Both the position numbers and the translations under genes were made by a program. A DNA stretch of 64,000 bases, taken from QZKY01 sp963666295. GTDB lineage: Bacteria; Pseudomonadota; Gammaproteobacteria; Burkholderiales; Burkholderiaceae_D. The notes beneath the pieces are model-generated. The model did no database searches. It had not been told where the DNA came from and worked only from the letters and a program-made list of their open reading frames with translations. This document shows, piece by piece, positions 53,263-63,079 of this stretch (positions within the stretch are counted from its first letter, which is position 1; every line of letters starts with the position of its first letter). The DNA lies in contig OY762707.1 of assembly GCA_963666295.1 (NCBI GenBank), forward strand, positions 496,001-560,000, written 5' to 3'.

Positions 53263-54420
53263 TTACTTTTTACGCATTACGTCCAAAACAACCTGCGCAC
53301 TGATCTGCGCCGTATCGCGCTTTAATGCATGGTGCAGATCGACAAAACGCTGCTTGATTTCATGACGATTGCCAATGTCCTGCAATTGCTGCCAGAGTGC
53401 CTCGGACAACGCTTCGGCCGTCACCTTTTCCTGCAAAAACTCCGGCACCAGCGTTTCCTGTGACAGAATATTCGGCAGCGCACACCAGTTCTGGTACACC
53501 ATGCGCTTCACGATCTGCCAGGTGGCCCACATCAGCTTGTACGCAACCACCATTGGTTTCTTGAACAAGGCCACTTCCAGCGTGGCCGTACCGGATGCGA
53601 CCAGTACCACATCGGCAGCCGCAATCGCGTCATGAGTCTGCCCTTCCAGCACCGTCAGCGGCATGTCCTGCAAACCGTTTTGCGCCAACAGGGCATTGAG
53701 GTGCTGACGCTGTTTTTGCCCTGCCATCGGCGTAATGAAGTGAATGTTCGGGTCGCGCCTGGCAAGCAATCTGGCAGCACCGAAAAACGGTTCGACATGG
53801 TAATTCAGCTCGGATATGCGACTGCCCGGCATGATCGTGACCACTGTAGCATCGTGCGCGATACCGAGCGCTTGTCGTGCTGCAGCAACATCCGGCTCCA
53901 TCGGGATCCTTTCTGCTAGCGGATGGCCGACGTAAGTGACTGGAATACCGGCGTCCTGATAAAGTTTTTCCTCGAACGGGAAAAGGACAAGCATGTGCGA
54001 AACCGCCTGCCGGATCTTGTTAATCCTGCCTTTGCGCCAACCCCATATCGACGGGCTGACAAAGTGAACCGTTGGAATACCTGCTTCGCGAAGCTGCATT
54101 TCCAGTCCAAGGTTGAAGTCGGGAGCATCGATGCCGACGAATGCAGCGGGGCGCTCTTGCAAAAGCTGATCGCGCAAGGCATCGCGAATGCCCTTGATTT
54201 CCCGGTAATGCGCCAGCACTTCAAACAGGCCGCGCACTGACAGTTTTTCAAGCGGAAACTCGCTCACAAAGCCGTGTGCCATCATCTCCGGTCCGCCAAT
54301 GCCATGTATCAATGCATCCGGAAGCTGTGGTCGCAATGCGGAAAGCATGCTTCCGGCAAGGATGTCGCCAGACAGTTCGCCTGCGACCATCGCAATGCTG
54401 GTTTTATCTGATGATGCCAC
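53263..54420 (-). CDS. lpxB: Lipid-A-disaccharide synthase
   Basis: Joins UDP-2,3-diacylglucosamine and lipid X to form the tetra-acyl disaccharide of lipid A. The 385-residue glycosyltransferase (GT19) has the N-terminal AGELSGDILAGSMLSAL (near residue 13), IGGPEMMAHG, YVSPSIWGWR-like VSPSIWGWRKGR (near 122), PGSRISELNYH and the later ASGTATLEVALFKKPMVVAYK. It is a peripheral inner-membrane enzyme. Start overlaps lpxA by 17 bases. Last gene of the minus-strand envelope operon in this window. Confidence 0.97.
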   Translation of the reverse strand: MASSDKTSIAMVAGELSGDILAGSMLSALRPQLPDALIHGIGGPEMMAHGFVSEFPLEKLSVRGLFEVLAHYREIKGIRDALRDQLLQERPAAFVGIDAPDFNLGLEMQLREAGIPTVHFVSPSIWGWRKGRINKIRQAVSHMLVLFPFEEKLYQDAGIPVTYVGHPLAERIPMEPDVAAARQALGIAHDATVVTIMPGSRISELNYHVEPFFGAARLLARRDPNIHFITPMAGQKQRQHLNALLAQNGLQDMPLTVLEGQTHDAIAAADVVLVASGTATLEVALFKKPMVVAYKLMWATWQIVKRMVYQNWCALPNILSQETLVPEFLQEKVTAEALSEALWQQLQDIGNRHEIKQRFVDLHHALKRDTAQISAQVVLDVMRKK

Positions 54421-55192
54421 GTGTCGAGCTATCCAGAAAACCGCGCATCAGACCGATATGTTCAGCAGACTCCTCTGCCTCACCCTCCGCTTTGGCAAGC
54501 GCTTCCTTGGCATCCTCCAGCGACAAACCAGCACGATAAAGTGTGCGGTAGGCCTTGCGGATATCAGCAATCTGCTTGGGAGAAAAACCACGTCGACGCA
54601 AGCCTTCACTGTTGATCCCATGCGGCGCCGATGGCGTGCCACCGATCATCACGAAAGGGGGAACGTCCTGCGAAATACGCGCACCAAAGGCCGTCATGGC
54701 GTGTGCGCCGATCTGACAGAATTGATGAACCAGCGAAAAACCACCCAGAATCACCCAGTCGCCAATGTCGACGTGCCCCGCCAGTGACGCATTGTTGGCA
54801 AAGATAGTGTTGTTGCCCACTTTGCAATCGTGCGCCAAATGCACATAAGCCATGATCCAGTTATCGTTACCCAGTCTGGTCACGCCATCATCTTGTGTCG
54901 TGCCGAGGTTGAACGTGCAGAATTCTCGAATGGTGTTGCGGTCGCCTATTTCCAGGCGCGTAGGCTCTCCAGCGTATTTCTTGTCCTGCGGCGCTGCGCC
55001 GAGTGATGCAAACTGAAAAATGTGGTTGTCGCGCCCGATCGTTGTATGCCCCTCGATCACGACATGCGGCCCGATTTTTGTGCCCGCGCCGATTTTGACG
55101 TTTGGTCCAATGATGCTATACGCGCCGATCTCAACAGAGCTATCGACTTCCGCTTGCGGATCAATCAGCGCGGTTGCGTGAATTCGGTTCAT
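54404..55192 (-). CDS. lpxA: UDP-N-acetylglucosamine acyltransferase
   Basis: First step of lipid A synthesis: adds a 3-hydroxyacyl chain to UDP-GlcNAc. The 262-residue protein has hexapeptide left-handed beta-helix repeats (VEIGAYSIIGPNVKIGAGTKIG and so on) and the conserved catalytic His region (VHLAHDCKVGN). The C-terminal helix bundle (KQIADIRKAYRTLYRAGLSLEDAK) is present. Trimeric, cytoplasmic. Start adjoins the fabZ stop. Confidence 0.97.
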   Translation of the reverse strand: MNRIHATALIDPQAEVDSSVEIGAYSIIGPNVKIGAGTKIGPHVVIEGHTTIGRDNHIFQFASLGAAPQDKKYAGEPTRLEIGDRNTIREFCTFNLGTTQDDGVTRLGNDNWIMAYVHLAHDCKVGNNTIFANNASLAGHVDIGDWVILGGFSLVHQFCQIGAHAMTAFGARISQDVPPFVMIGGTPSAPHGINSEGLRRRGFSPKQIADIRKAYRTLYRAGLSLEDAKEALAKAEGEAEESAEHIGLMRGFLDSSTRGIIR

Positions 55193-55665
55193 TACTTCCT
55201 CGCCGCGTCGACCATCTCGCCTGATGTCGTGCGAATTGTACTCATCATGTCAGCTTCGACAACCACTTCGCCATCGACTTTCGCCACAGTCTTGTATTTC
55301 CAGACACCGCGCGCACGGCGCACGATTTCGACTTCCATGCGCAACTGGTCGCCAGGGCCAACCGGACGTTTGAAACGTGCATTGTCAATACCGGCAAAGT
55401 AAACAACTGAGGTATCGTCAGGCTTCACGCCCGCCGTCAGGAAAGAGAGAATTGCGGCCGTTTGCGCCAGCGCTTCAATCATCAGCACACCCGGCATGAC
55501 CGGACGGTGCGGAAAGTGGCCGTTGAAGAATTCTTCATTTGCGGTCACATTCTTGATGGCCACCATGGTTTTGCCAGACTCCCAGTCCAGCACCCGATCG
55601 ACCAAAAGCATTGGATAGCGGTGTGGGAGGTATTCCTTGATTTGTGTAATGTCGAGTGTATTCAT
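55192..55665 (-). CDS. fabZ: 3-hydroxyacyl-ACP dehydratase
   Basis: Dehydrates 3-hydroxyacyl-ACP in fatty acid synthesis and competes with LpxA for the same substrate. The 157-residue hot-dog fold protein has the catalytic His in FNGHFPHRPVMPGVLMIEAL (residues about 48-67) with the Glu following, and PYRYPMLLVDRV-like HRYPMLLVDRVL near the start. Its position between lpxD and lpxA is standard. Confidence 0.97.
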   Translation of the reverse strand: MNTLDITQIKEYLPHRYPMLLVDRVLDWESGKTMVAIKNVTANEEFFNGHFPHRPVMPGVLMIEALAQTAAILSFLTAGVKPDDTSVVYFAGIDNARFKRPVGPGDQLRMEVEIVRRARGVWKYKTVAKVDGEVVVEADMMSTIRTTSGEMVDAARK

Positions 55666-55676
55666 GGCTTTATGTT

Positions 55677-56720
55677 TTATGTGAGTACTTTTAATTTTCT
55701 TTCCAACTCGCGGATCTTTTCACGCAGTTTTCTGATGTTACGAACCAGCGCACCGGATTTTTCCCAATCTGCGTGCGCTGCAATCGGGTAAACCCCGGTA
55801 TATTGCCCCGGCTTGCTGATTGAATTGGCGACGACGGTGCCGCCTGAAATGTGAACATTGTCCGCGATATCCAGATGACCGGAAACCATGGCCGCCCCCG
55901 CAAATGTGCAGTGCTTTCCAATAGTGACACTTCCCGCCACGCCGACGCAGGCTGCCATCGCCGTGTGATCCCCAATACGGCAGTTATGCGCAATCTGAAT
56001 CTGATTGTCGAGCTTGACCCCATTGCCAATCACGGTATCAGACAAGGTACCGCGATCAATGGTCGTGTTCGCGCCGACTTGCACATCATCCCCCATCACG
56101 ACTCGCCCGACTTGCGGGATCTTGATCCACGCACCCTTGTCATTGGCAAAACCGAAACCTTCCGCACCAATCACCGCGCCGGAACGGATAACGCCATTGC
56201 GACCAATCACGCAATCGTTATGAAAGGTCACGCGCGGTGCCAGGCAGGTATTTTCTCCAATTCTCGCTCCGCGGCCAATGAAGCACCCTGCTTCAACCGT
56301 CACGCCAGCGCAGATTTCTGCTCCCTCTTCAACCACCACATTCGGACCAATTGACGCTGATTCTGCGATTTTTGCTGTCGGATCGATAACAGCGCTCGCA
56401 TGGATACCAATTGGGGCGGGAATCGCGTCTTGCTGTACAAACCATTGTGCAGCGCGCGCAAAATAGGCATAAGGATTAGGCGTAATGATGCGCGCGCCCC
56501 GGTAAGCGGCACCGAGGCTTTCGCTTTCCAGTGGCGAAATAATGAGCGCTGCTGCCTGTGATTGCGCAGCCAAAACCCTGAGCTTCGGATTCGAGAGGAA
56601 GGTCAGTTGTGACGACGTGGCCATGTCTAGCGGCGCAATACCGCTTACAGTAATCTCCGGGTTTCCTTCAAGCCGCCCCCCGAGCAGGTCGACCAACGCC
56701 CCTAACTGAATCTCTGCCAT
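55677..56720 (-). CDS. lpxD: UDP-3-O-(3-hydroxyacyl)glucosamine N-acyltransferase
   Basis: Adds the second 3-hydroxyacyl chain (N-linked) in lipid A synthesis. The 347-residue trimer subunit has an N-terminal uridine-binding domain (FLSNPKLR near 45) and a hexapeptide beta-helix (from about residue 97), with the catalytic His in QIAHNCRIGDHTA (near 243). The C-terminal coiled coil IRKLREKIRELERKLK is clear. I place the start at ATG 56720; a GTG at 56732, touching the skp stop, is possible. Confidence 0.95.
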   Translation of the reverse strand: MAEIQLGALVDLLGGRLEGNPEITVSGIAPLDMATSSQLTFLSNPKLRVLAAQSQAAALIISPLESESLGAAYRGARIITPNPYAYFARAAQWFVQQDAIPAPIGIHASAVIDPTAKIAESASIGPNVVVEEGAEICAGVTVEAGCFIGRGARIGENTCLAPRVTFHNDCVIGRNGVIRSGAVIGAEGFGFANDKGAWIKIPQVGRVVMGDDVQVGANTTIDRGTLSDTVIGNGVKLDNQIQIAHNCRIGDHTAMAACVGVAGSVTIGKHCTFAGAAMVSGHLDIADNVHISGGTVVANSISKPGQYTGVYPIAAHADWEKSGALVRNIRKLREKIRELERKLKVLT

Positions 56721-56731
56721 TTCCCTGGCCA

Positions 56732-57256
56732 CTACTTGTTTAATTCCTCAAGCACCTTTTGAGTAATATCGACGCTTGGGTTGACGTAAATGGCATCCTG
56801 GAGAACGATGTCGTAATTTCCTTCCTTGGCAACTTTCTTGATCGCCTTGTTGGCGCGATTCACCACGCTGGCAATTTCTTCATTGCGGCGCTGGTTCAAA
56901 TCTTCTCGGAATGCGCGCTGCTTGCGACGAAGTTCCTTGTCCAGTTCTGCCAGTTCGCGCTGGCGCTGCATACGCTCGGAGTCCTTGAGTACCGGCATAT
57001 CCCTGTCCAGCTTCTTGGCTTTTTCCTTCAATTCATCACGCAGTTTGCGCAACTCGCTGTCACGCCCGGAAAACTCTTTTTCGATCTTGGCATTCGCTGC
57101 CTTGGCCGGCTCTGATTCGCTCATGATGCGCTCCGAGGAAACAAAGCCAATTTTTGCTTCCACTGCCTGCGCACCAGCAACGGTGCATAGGCAGAACGTA
57201 GCCAGCGTCACAAGTTTACCGACAGATGAAATAATTTTTCGCGATTTCAAAATCAT
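56732..57256 (-). CDS. skp: Periplasmic chaperone Skp/OmpH
   Basis: Trimeric chaperone that carries unfolded outer-membrane proteins to BamA. The 174-residue precursor has a signal peptide ending AGAQAVEA (near residue 31), then AKIGFVSSERIM and a long charged coiled coil (about 60-130) that forms the tentacles. ATG 57256 is used; a TTG two codons later has better spacing from GGAG. Lies between bamA and lpxD, as usual. Confidence 0.92.
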   Translation of the reverse strand: MILKSRKIISSVGKLVTLATFCLCTVAGAQAVEAKIGFVSSERIMSESEPAKAANAKIEKEFSGRDSELRKLRDELKEKAKKLDRDMPVLKDSERMQRQRELAELDKELRRKQRAFREDLNQRRNEEIASVVNRANKAIKKVAKEGNYDIVLQDAIYVNPSVDITQKVLEELNK

Positions 57257-57297
57257 TCTCCAAATAGTCAAAGTCAACTATCTAACAATATGGTTCA

Positions 57298-59649
57298 TTA
57301 AAAGCCGGTGCCGATCTGAAACTGGAACTGTTGTTTCTTGTCCCCTTCTTCTGCATTGATCGGGTAGCCGTAACTGAGCTTGAGCGGGCCAATCGGTGAA
57401 ACCCAACTAATGCCAATCCCTGCCGAGTAACGCAGATCGGAGAGGCGCATCGTGCTTTCCTCTTCCCAGACATAACCGGCATCGAAGAAAGTGAACCAGC
57501 GCAGCGTCCGGTCATAACTGCCTCCCGCTGCAGACAATGGCATCTGCAACTCGACATTGGCGATAAGGCGCTTGGAGCCGCCAATGGCATTCTCATAGTC
57601 ATCTTCAGTAACACCGCCCAGTGTCGAGCTTTCATAGCCGCGCACCGTGCCAATACCACCGGCATAGACGTTCTTGAATACCGGGTAAGGCTTGCCGCCA
57701 AAACCTTCACCATAATCGATCTGGCCATTTAAGGCGAGTGTAATACTGCGCGTCAGCGGCCAGTAATACTGATCTTGGTACGATGCCTTGTAATACTTCA
57801 GGTCACCAACCGGCGACAGGATCAACCCCGCCTTCTGGAAACGTCCTTCCGTCGGCACCAATGCACTATCGCGATTATCGCGCGCCCATGACACGGTCAA
57901 AGGCAGGGAATTGGCGGTCGCAGAGCCCGGATTGGAGCCGCCAAGATCTTCCACAAAATCCCGATATTTCTGCGGGCTCGCATTATCATCACCGTCTTCA
58001 CCATAGGTTTCCACCGTCACGCGCTCCACCCCTGCGCCAAAGTACACGCGATCCCACTCGGTAAACGGCACACCGAATTTGATATTGCCGCCCACGGTTT
58101 GCACCTTGTAGTCGTAGTCGTATGAAGTTGGCGGACGCGTGGTACGCAAGAACAGTTCATAGCTGCGACTGACGCCGTCATCCGTAAAGTACGGGTTAGT
58201 CTGGGACAGTGCAATCGTGCGATAGCGTTTGCTGGTGTTGATGCTCAACCCCAGCGTGTTGCCTGTGCCAGCAAAGTTTTCCTGGAAAATGCTGCCTTGC
58301 AGCATCAAGGCCTCACTTTGCGAGTAACCTGCCCCGAGCATGATGTTACCTGTCGGCTTTTCAACCACAGTCAAGTTGACGTCAACCTGATCCTGCGATC
58401 CAGGAACAGCGGGCGTCTGGATGCCTACTTCACTAAAGTAGCCTAGGCGGTCGACACGATTGCGCGACTGCTTGATTTTCTTGCCGTCATACCAGGAAGA
58501 TTCCATCTGGCGAAATTCTCGACGAATCACTTCATCTCGCGTCTTCGTGTTACCAGCAACATTGACCCGGCGAACATAGACACGCTTGCCTGGATCGACG
58601 AATATGACGAAGGCAACTTCTTTCTTTTCACGGTTGATCACGGGGTGCGGATTCACATTGGCAAACGCATAACCGAAATTACCCATGTGCTCTGCAATTT
58701 TTTTGGCGCTGGACTGCATTTTCTCGTCAGAGTAAATATCGCCCTTTTTCAGCTCTACGAGTTCCTTGATGGCTTCCTGCTGGCCAAACATTTTCCCTTC
58801 GAGCGTGACGTCAGAAACCGTATATTTTTCACCTTCGCTAAGATTGACCGTAATGTAAATGTCTTTCTTGTCCGGCGTAATCGAAACCTGCGTTGATTGC
58901 ACCTGCATCTCGATGTAGCCGCGATTCTTGTAGAACGACTTCAGCGTTTCTATGTCTGCGTTCAGTTTTTGCTTGGAATATTGATCCGTCTTCGTTAACC
59001 AGGTCATCCACCCTGGCGTTGTCAGCGACATCTCGGATGCCAGATCATCGTCTGAAAACACCTTGTTCCCAACAAAATTGATCTGGTGAATCCGCGCCGG
59101 CAAACCCTCATCAACCGAGAACAGGACGGCAACACGGTTCCGCTCTACCGGCGTAACCGTTGTGGTCACCTTGGCCGCATACAAACCGCGCGACAAATAC
59201 TGACGCTTCAATTCCAGTTCTGCGCGCTCTACCAGGGCGCGGTCAAAAGTGCGCGCTTCGGCGAGGCCAATATCCTTCAGCGCATTGACGAGCACTTCCT
59301 TGTCGAACTCCTTGATGCCGTCAAAGTTGATTGAGGAAACAGCAGGCCGCTCCTCCACAAAGATCACAAGTACGTCACCCTCGGCTTCGATGCGAATATC
59401 CTTGAAAAAGCCCGTGGCATACAAGGCTTTCAACGCCGCAGCGCTTTTTTCATCGTTGAAGGTATCCCCCACGCGTACCGGAAAATAATTAAAAACCGTG
59501 CCCGCTTCGGTACGCTGCAAACCCTCAATGCGAATGTCCTGCACAGTAAAAGGCGTTATGGCATTGGCATAGCCATAACCAAGCAAAAAAAGTGCGGCGG
59601 CAACGACAGAATGACGGAACGTGTGTGGAAGTGCAAAAAGTGGCTTCAT
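57298..59649 (-). CDS. bamA: Outer-membrane protein assembly factor BamA
   Basis: Inserts beta-barrel proteins into the outer membrane. The 783-residue precursor has a signal peptide ending GYANA (near residue 30), five POTRA domains (about 33-430) and a 16-strand Omp85 barrel with the loop motif VRGYESSTLGG and a final aromatic residue (FQIGTGF). It would also assemble the YadA-type anchors and TolC channel encoded in this window. Confidence 0.97.
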   Translation of the reverse strand: MKPLFALPHTFRHSVVAAALFLLGYGYANAITPFTVQDIRIEGLQRTEAGTVFNYFPVRVGDTFNDEKSAAALKALYATGFFKDIRIEAEGDVLVIFVEERPAVSSINFDGIKEFDKEVLVNALKDIGLAEARTFDRALVERAELELKRQYLSRGLYAAKVTTTVTPVERNRVAVLFSVDEGLPARIHQINFVGNKVFSDDDLASEMSLTTPGWMTWLTKTDQYSKQKLNADIETLKSFYKNRGYIEMQVQSTQVSITPDKKDIYITVNLSEGEKYTVSDVTLEGKMFGQQEAIKELVELKKGDIYSDEKMQSSAKKIAEHMGNFGYAFANVNPHPVINREKKEVAFVIFVDPGKRVYVRRVNVAGNTKTRDEVIRREFRQMESSWYDGKKIKQSRNRVDRLGYFSEVGIQTPAVPGSQDQVDVNLTVVEKPTGNIMLGAGYSQSEALMLQGSIFQENFAGTGNTLGLSINTSKRYRTIALSQTNPYFTDDGVSRSYELFLRTTRPPTSYDYDYKVQTVGGNIKFGVPFTEWDRVYFGAGVERVTVETYGEDGDDNASPQKYRDFVEDLGGSNPGSATANSLPLTVSWARDNRDSALVPTEGRFQKAGLILSPVGDLKYYKASYQDQYYWPLTRSITLALNGQIDYGEGFGGKPYPVFKNVYAGGIGTVRGYESSTLGGVTEDDYENAIGGSKRLIANVELQMPLSAAGGSYDRTLRWFTFFDAGYVWEEESTMRLSDLRYSAGIGISWVSPIGPLKLSYGYPINAEEGDKKQQFQFQIGTGF

Positions 59650-59694
59650 GGGTTTTTGTTCTTCAGTAAGGAATGGCTTGTTACGCGTGCGATG

Positions 59695-61065
59695 TTAGAA
59701 AGCAAGCCGAACGACATCATTAAAAATGGCAAGCGCCATCAGCGACAGCAAAATTGCCAAACCGACGTTCTGGGCAATCTTGCCTGCGCGCTCTGAAATC
59801 CTTCGTCCGGTCAGCAACTCCATGGAATAATACAACAAAAGCCCCCCATCCAAAACAGGAATGGGAAGCAAATTCATTACGCCAATACTAATACTGATAA
59901 AGGCGACAAAGCTTAAATAATTGACCATTCCCAGCCGGGCAGTCTGGCCAGCATAGTCAGCAATGGTGATCGGTCCGGAAATGCTTTTCAACGACACGTC
60001 GCCCGCGATCATCTTGCCCATGGTTTTTAACGAAATATAGATTGTCTCTGCCGTTCTGGTAATCGCTTTGCCCATGGCAGTAAAAAAGGGGGCTGCTTGA
60101 AACGTCATTTCAGGTTGCGCGGAAATTTCGGCCATGAGCCTTCCCGTTTTCACGCCCTCTTTATCAACGTGTGCTTGTGGCGTTACCAAAGCATTCAACT
60201 GCTCGCTACCGCGCAAAACCGTCAGCGACAGTGTTTTCCCTGCTGACTGATGCATCAGTTCAATAAATGCCTGCGCGTCGGTAATCTTCTGCCCATCCAC
60301 GTAAAGCACCTGATCCCCAGCCTGCAACCCTGCTAGATCGGCAGGTCCTGCAGGCAAAATCTTTCGCAAAATTGCGGATGGCCGGTCCAGGTCAATTCCA
60401 AGCTGGCGCGTGAAGTGTCTTTGCAGCGTAGCCTTTTTGATCGTGGCTTGCGGAATCGTGATAATACGGCCAGTCTGGTGCGCGTCCAAAGCCAGTGGCG
60501 CATCAGCCACACCCAGCGTCAAGGCGTCGCCATTCGCAATGGCCAGGGCCATTTCCCAACGCAAATCCGACCACAGGCGAACCGGCGCACCATTTACCGA
60601 AACAATATATTCGCCCCCCCTTAACCCAGCCTGCCAGGCCGCCGTATTTTCCTGCACCGCGCGCAACTTCGTGGTCGGTGCCTCGATGCCATGCATGTTT
60701 ACGCCGGTCAGAATGAGTATGCCAAACAGGAAATTAGCTATCGCGCCCGCCAGCACAATGGCGATACGCCGCCAGACATTCTGGTTGTTAAACTCGCGCT
60801 TAAGCTCTTCTTCGGGCAGATCGCTCAGATCTTGCTCCCGCGAGTCCAGCATCATCACGTAGCCGCCAATTGGCAGCATTGAAATAGCCCATTCCGTCTT
60901 GTCTTTGCCGAAATACTTTGAATACAGTACCTTGCCGATACCGAGAGAAAAGCGCACTACCTTTACATTGCACAAGCGTGCCACCAGATAATGCCCCAGT
61001 TCATGAACCAGAACCAGCAGACCGACTGCAACAAAAAAAGCGATAACGGTCTGCAATAATTGCAT
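59695..61065 (-). CDS. rseP: RseP site-2 metalloprotease
   Basis: Intramembrane zinc protease that cuts the anti-sigma factor RseA and clears signal peptides. 456 residues, zinc site HELGH in the first membrane segment (residues 21-25), two PDZ domains (about 115-285) and the third ligand region NLLPIPVLDGG (near 396). Four membrane segments are seen. The next gene downstream is bamA. Confidence 0.96.
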   Translation of the reverse strand: MQLLQTVIAFFVAVGLLVLVHELGHYLVARLCNVKVVRFSLGIGKVLYSKYFGKDKTEWAISMLPIGGYVMMLDSREQDLSDLPEEELKREFNNQNVWRRIAIVLAGAIANFLFGILILTGVNMHGIEAPTTKLRAVQENTAAWQAGLRGGEYIVSVNGAPVRLWSDLRWEMALAIANGDALTLGVADAPLALDAHQTGRIITIPQATIKKATLQRHFTRQLGIDLDRPSAILRKILPAGPADLAGLQAGDQVLYVDGQKITDAQAFIELMHQSAGKTLSLTVLRGSEQLNALVTPQAHVDKEGVKTGRLMAEISAQPEMTFQAAPFFTAMGKAITRTAETIYISLKTMGKMIAGDVSLKSISGPITIADYAGQTARLGMVNYLSFVAFISISIGVMNLLPIPVLDGGLLLYYSMELLTGRRISERAGKIAQNVGLAILLSLMALAIFNDVVRLAF

Positions 61066-61069
61066 TGGC

Positions 61070-62248
61070 TTAACTCCGCAAAATCAGTTGGTTTGCCGCC
61101 TGTCTAGCCATGCGGTCCTGCTCAAGCAGATACTCAACGCTCATCACGTCAGAATCTGGCGCGACCTTTTCCAGTACTTGCGCGATCACGGCGTCAATCA
61201 TGCGGAAACCAATTTTCCGATCAAGAAAAGCTTGCACTGCTACTTCATTGGCCGCATTCATGATCGCTGGCATGGCCCCTCCTGCCTTGAGGGCTTCGTA
61301 CGCCAGCCTCAAACAGGGGAAGCGCTTGAAATCCGGCTGTTCAAACTGCAAATTGCTCATGGCCGTCAGGTCAAGGTGTTCAACACCGGAGGCAATCCGT
61401 TCCGGGTACGCCAGCGCATGCGCAATTGGCGTTCGCATGTCTGGATTCCCCAACTGTGCAATCACGGACCCGTCAACATACGACACCATTGAGTGGATGA
61501 CACTTTGCGGATGTACAACGACTTCAATCAGTTCGGCAGGCAAATCAAACAACCAATGCGCCTCGATCACTTCCAGGCCCTTGTTCATCATGGTGGCAGA
61601 ATCAACGGATATCTTGCGTCCCATCACCCACTTCGGATGTGCCACCGCTTCTTCGGGCGTTACACAGTCCAGCGTTTCAACCGGACGATTCAGAAAAGGG
61701 CCTCCCGATGCCGTCAACAGTACTTTGGAAACACCGTGCTCAACGGGTGAGCGCTGGTAAGCGGTCGGCAAACACTGGAAGATCGCGTTATGTTCGCTGT
61801 CAATCGGCAGCAACGTCGCACCACTCGCGGCAACTGCATCAACAAACAGGCGGCCAGACATAACCAGCACCTCCTTGTTCGCCAACATGATTTTTTTTCC
61901 GGCGCGCGCCGCTGCCAGCGAGGGTGCCAAACCGACAGCACCAACAATCGCCGCCATGACAGCGTCGCACTCAGGCGCACTGGCAACCGCGCACATGGCA
62001 TCGACACCGTATTCAACCCGGGTTTTGATATTTCTTGCGCGCAGCAAGCTTTGCAACGAAGAGGCAGCCTCAGCATTGCCAACGACAGCCACGTCCGGGC
62101 GAAATTGTTCGCATTGTGCCGCCATTTTTCTAACACTCGAATCAGCGGTGAGCGCATAAACAGAAAAACGGTCAGGATGCAGCGCCAAGACATCAAGTGT
62201 CGAAACTCCGATTGATCCTGTTGAGCCAAGTATCGTAATTCGCTGCAT
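61070..62248 (-). CDS. dxr: 1-deoxy-D-xylulose-5-phosphate reductoisomerase
   Basis: First committed step of the MEP isoprenoid pathway: DXP to MEP using NADPH. 392 residues with LGSTGSIGVSTLDVL (residues 7-21), ANKEVLVMSG (near 122), PIDSEHNAIFQCL (near 150) and the loop ASGGPFLNRP (near 183), all conserved. It starts just after cdsA. Supplies precursors for UppS encoded upstream. Confidence 0.97.
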   Translation of the reverse strand: MQRITILGSTGSIGVSTLDVLALHPDRFSVYALTADSSVRKMAAQCEQFRPDVAVVGNAEAASSLQSLLRARNIKTRVEYGVDAMCAVASAPECDAVMAAIVGAVGLAPSLAAARAGKKIMLANKEVLVMSGRLFVDAVAASGATLLPIDSEHNAIFQCLPTAYQRSPVEHGVSKVLLTASGGPFLNRPVETLDCVTPEEAVAHPKWVMGRKISVDSATMMNKGLEVIEAHWLFDLPAELIEVVVHPQSVIHSMVSYVDGSVIAQLGNPDMRTPIAHALAYPERIASGVEHLDLTAMSNLQFEQPDFKRFPCLRLAYEALKAGGAMPAIMNAANEVAVQAFLDRKIGFRMIDAVIAQVLEKVAPDSDVMSVEYLLEQDRMARQAANQLILRS

Positions 62249-62258
62249 AAGTCCCTAC

Positions 62259-63077
62259 TTATAACCACATTTCCAGCAAGCAGGCCAACGGCAGCACCGG
62301 AATCATCGCGTCCATTCTATCAAGCACACCGCCATGACCAGGCAACAAGTTGCTGCTGTCCTTCATCTCTGCGCGGCGCTTCAAACATGACTCAAACAAG
62401 TCGCCACCAATACTCAGCGCCACCAGTACGGTCAAAACCGCCAGCAGCGCGGCCCAGCCCTTGCTCGCCAAAAGCTGGTAGGCGAACGTGTCGCTCAATA
62501 CGGGAATTTGCGTGGAAATGATGCCAATAATCAAAACTGACAACCACCCGCCGAAAGCGCCTTCCCATGTTTTTGAAGGTGAAATTGACGGCGCCAGCTT
62601 GCGTTTTCCAAACAGTCGCCCACATGCGTAGGCACCCGAATCTGCAATGATGACAATAAAAAACACCGAGAGCAAAAACACGGGGGAATGGCGATTCAGA
62701 AGGTAAATGCTCAAAAAGCTGGCCAGGATCATCATGGCGTACATGCCATTCAGCATGCGATTCTGCATGCTATTGAATGGCGGCAACCCCACTTTAAGTG
62801 CAGGCATGAAGCGCACGCACCAAACGGCCACGCACACCCCCATGAACACAGGCAAGCGAGAAAAATCCGCGACACGAATGATCAGCGGCAAGGCCGGTGC
62901 CAACAGCAATGCGACCCACACAGGATAAGCATTACCAAACAGGCGAAAACTTTCCCAGCAGGCCAGTGCAAAAATAACGGTCAGTACCGCCTGAAAAAGC
63001 AAGTCGTGTCCGAAGAAAAGAATCGGCAACAGTGCTGCAAGCAGAACGAACGCTGTAATGATGCGAGTCTTTAGCAT
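62259..63077 (-). CDS. cdsA: Phosphatidate cytidylyltransferase
   Basis: Forms CDP-diacylglycerol from phosphatidic acid and CTP. 272 residues with about eight membrane segments and the CDS signature GDLFESCLKRRAEMKDSSN (from about residue 215) plus PGHGGVLDRMD. ATG 63077 overlaps the region of the uppS stop by a few bases; an extension to TTG 63083 is less likely. Confidence 0.96.
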   Translation of the reverse strand: MLKTRIITAFVLLAALLPILFFGHDLLFQAVLTVIFALACWESFRLFGNAYPVWVALLLAPALPLIIRVADFSRLPVFMGVCVAVWCVRFMPALKVGLPPFNSMQNRMLNGMYAMMILASFLSIYLLNRHSPVFLLSVFFIVIIADSGAYACGRLFGKRKLAPSISPSKTWEGAFGGWLSVLIIGIISTQIPVLSDTFAYQLLASKGWAALLAVLTVLVALSIGGDLFESCLKRRAEMKDSSNLLPGHGGVLDRMDAMIPVLPLACLLEMWL

Positions 63078-63079
63078 TC

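Noticed and set aside
61110..61760. 216-residue plus-strand frame inside dxr
   Set aside because: Antisense shadow of a conserved essential gene.
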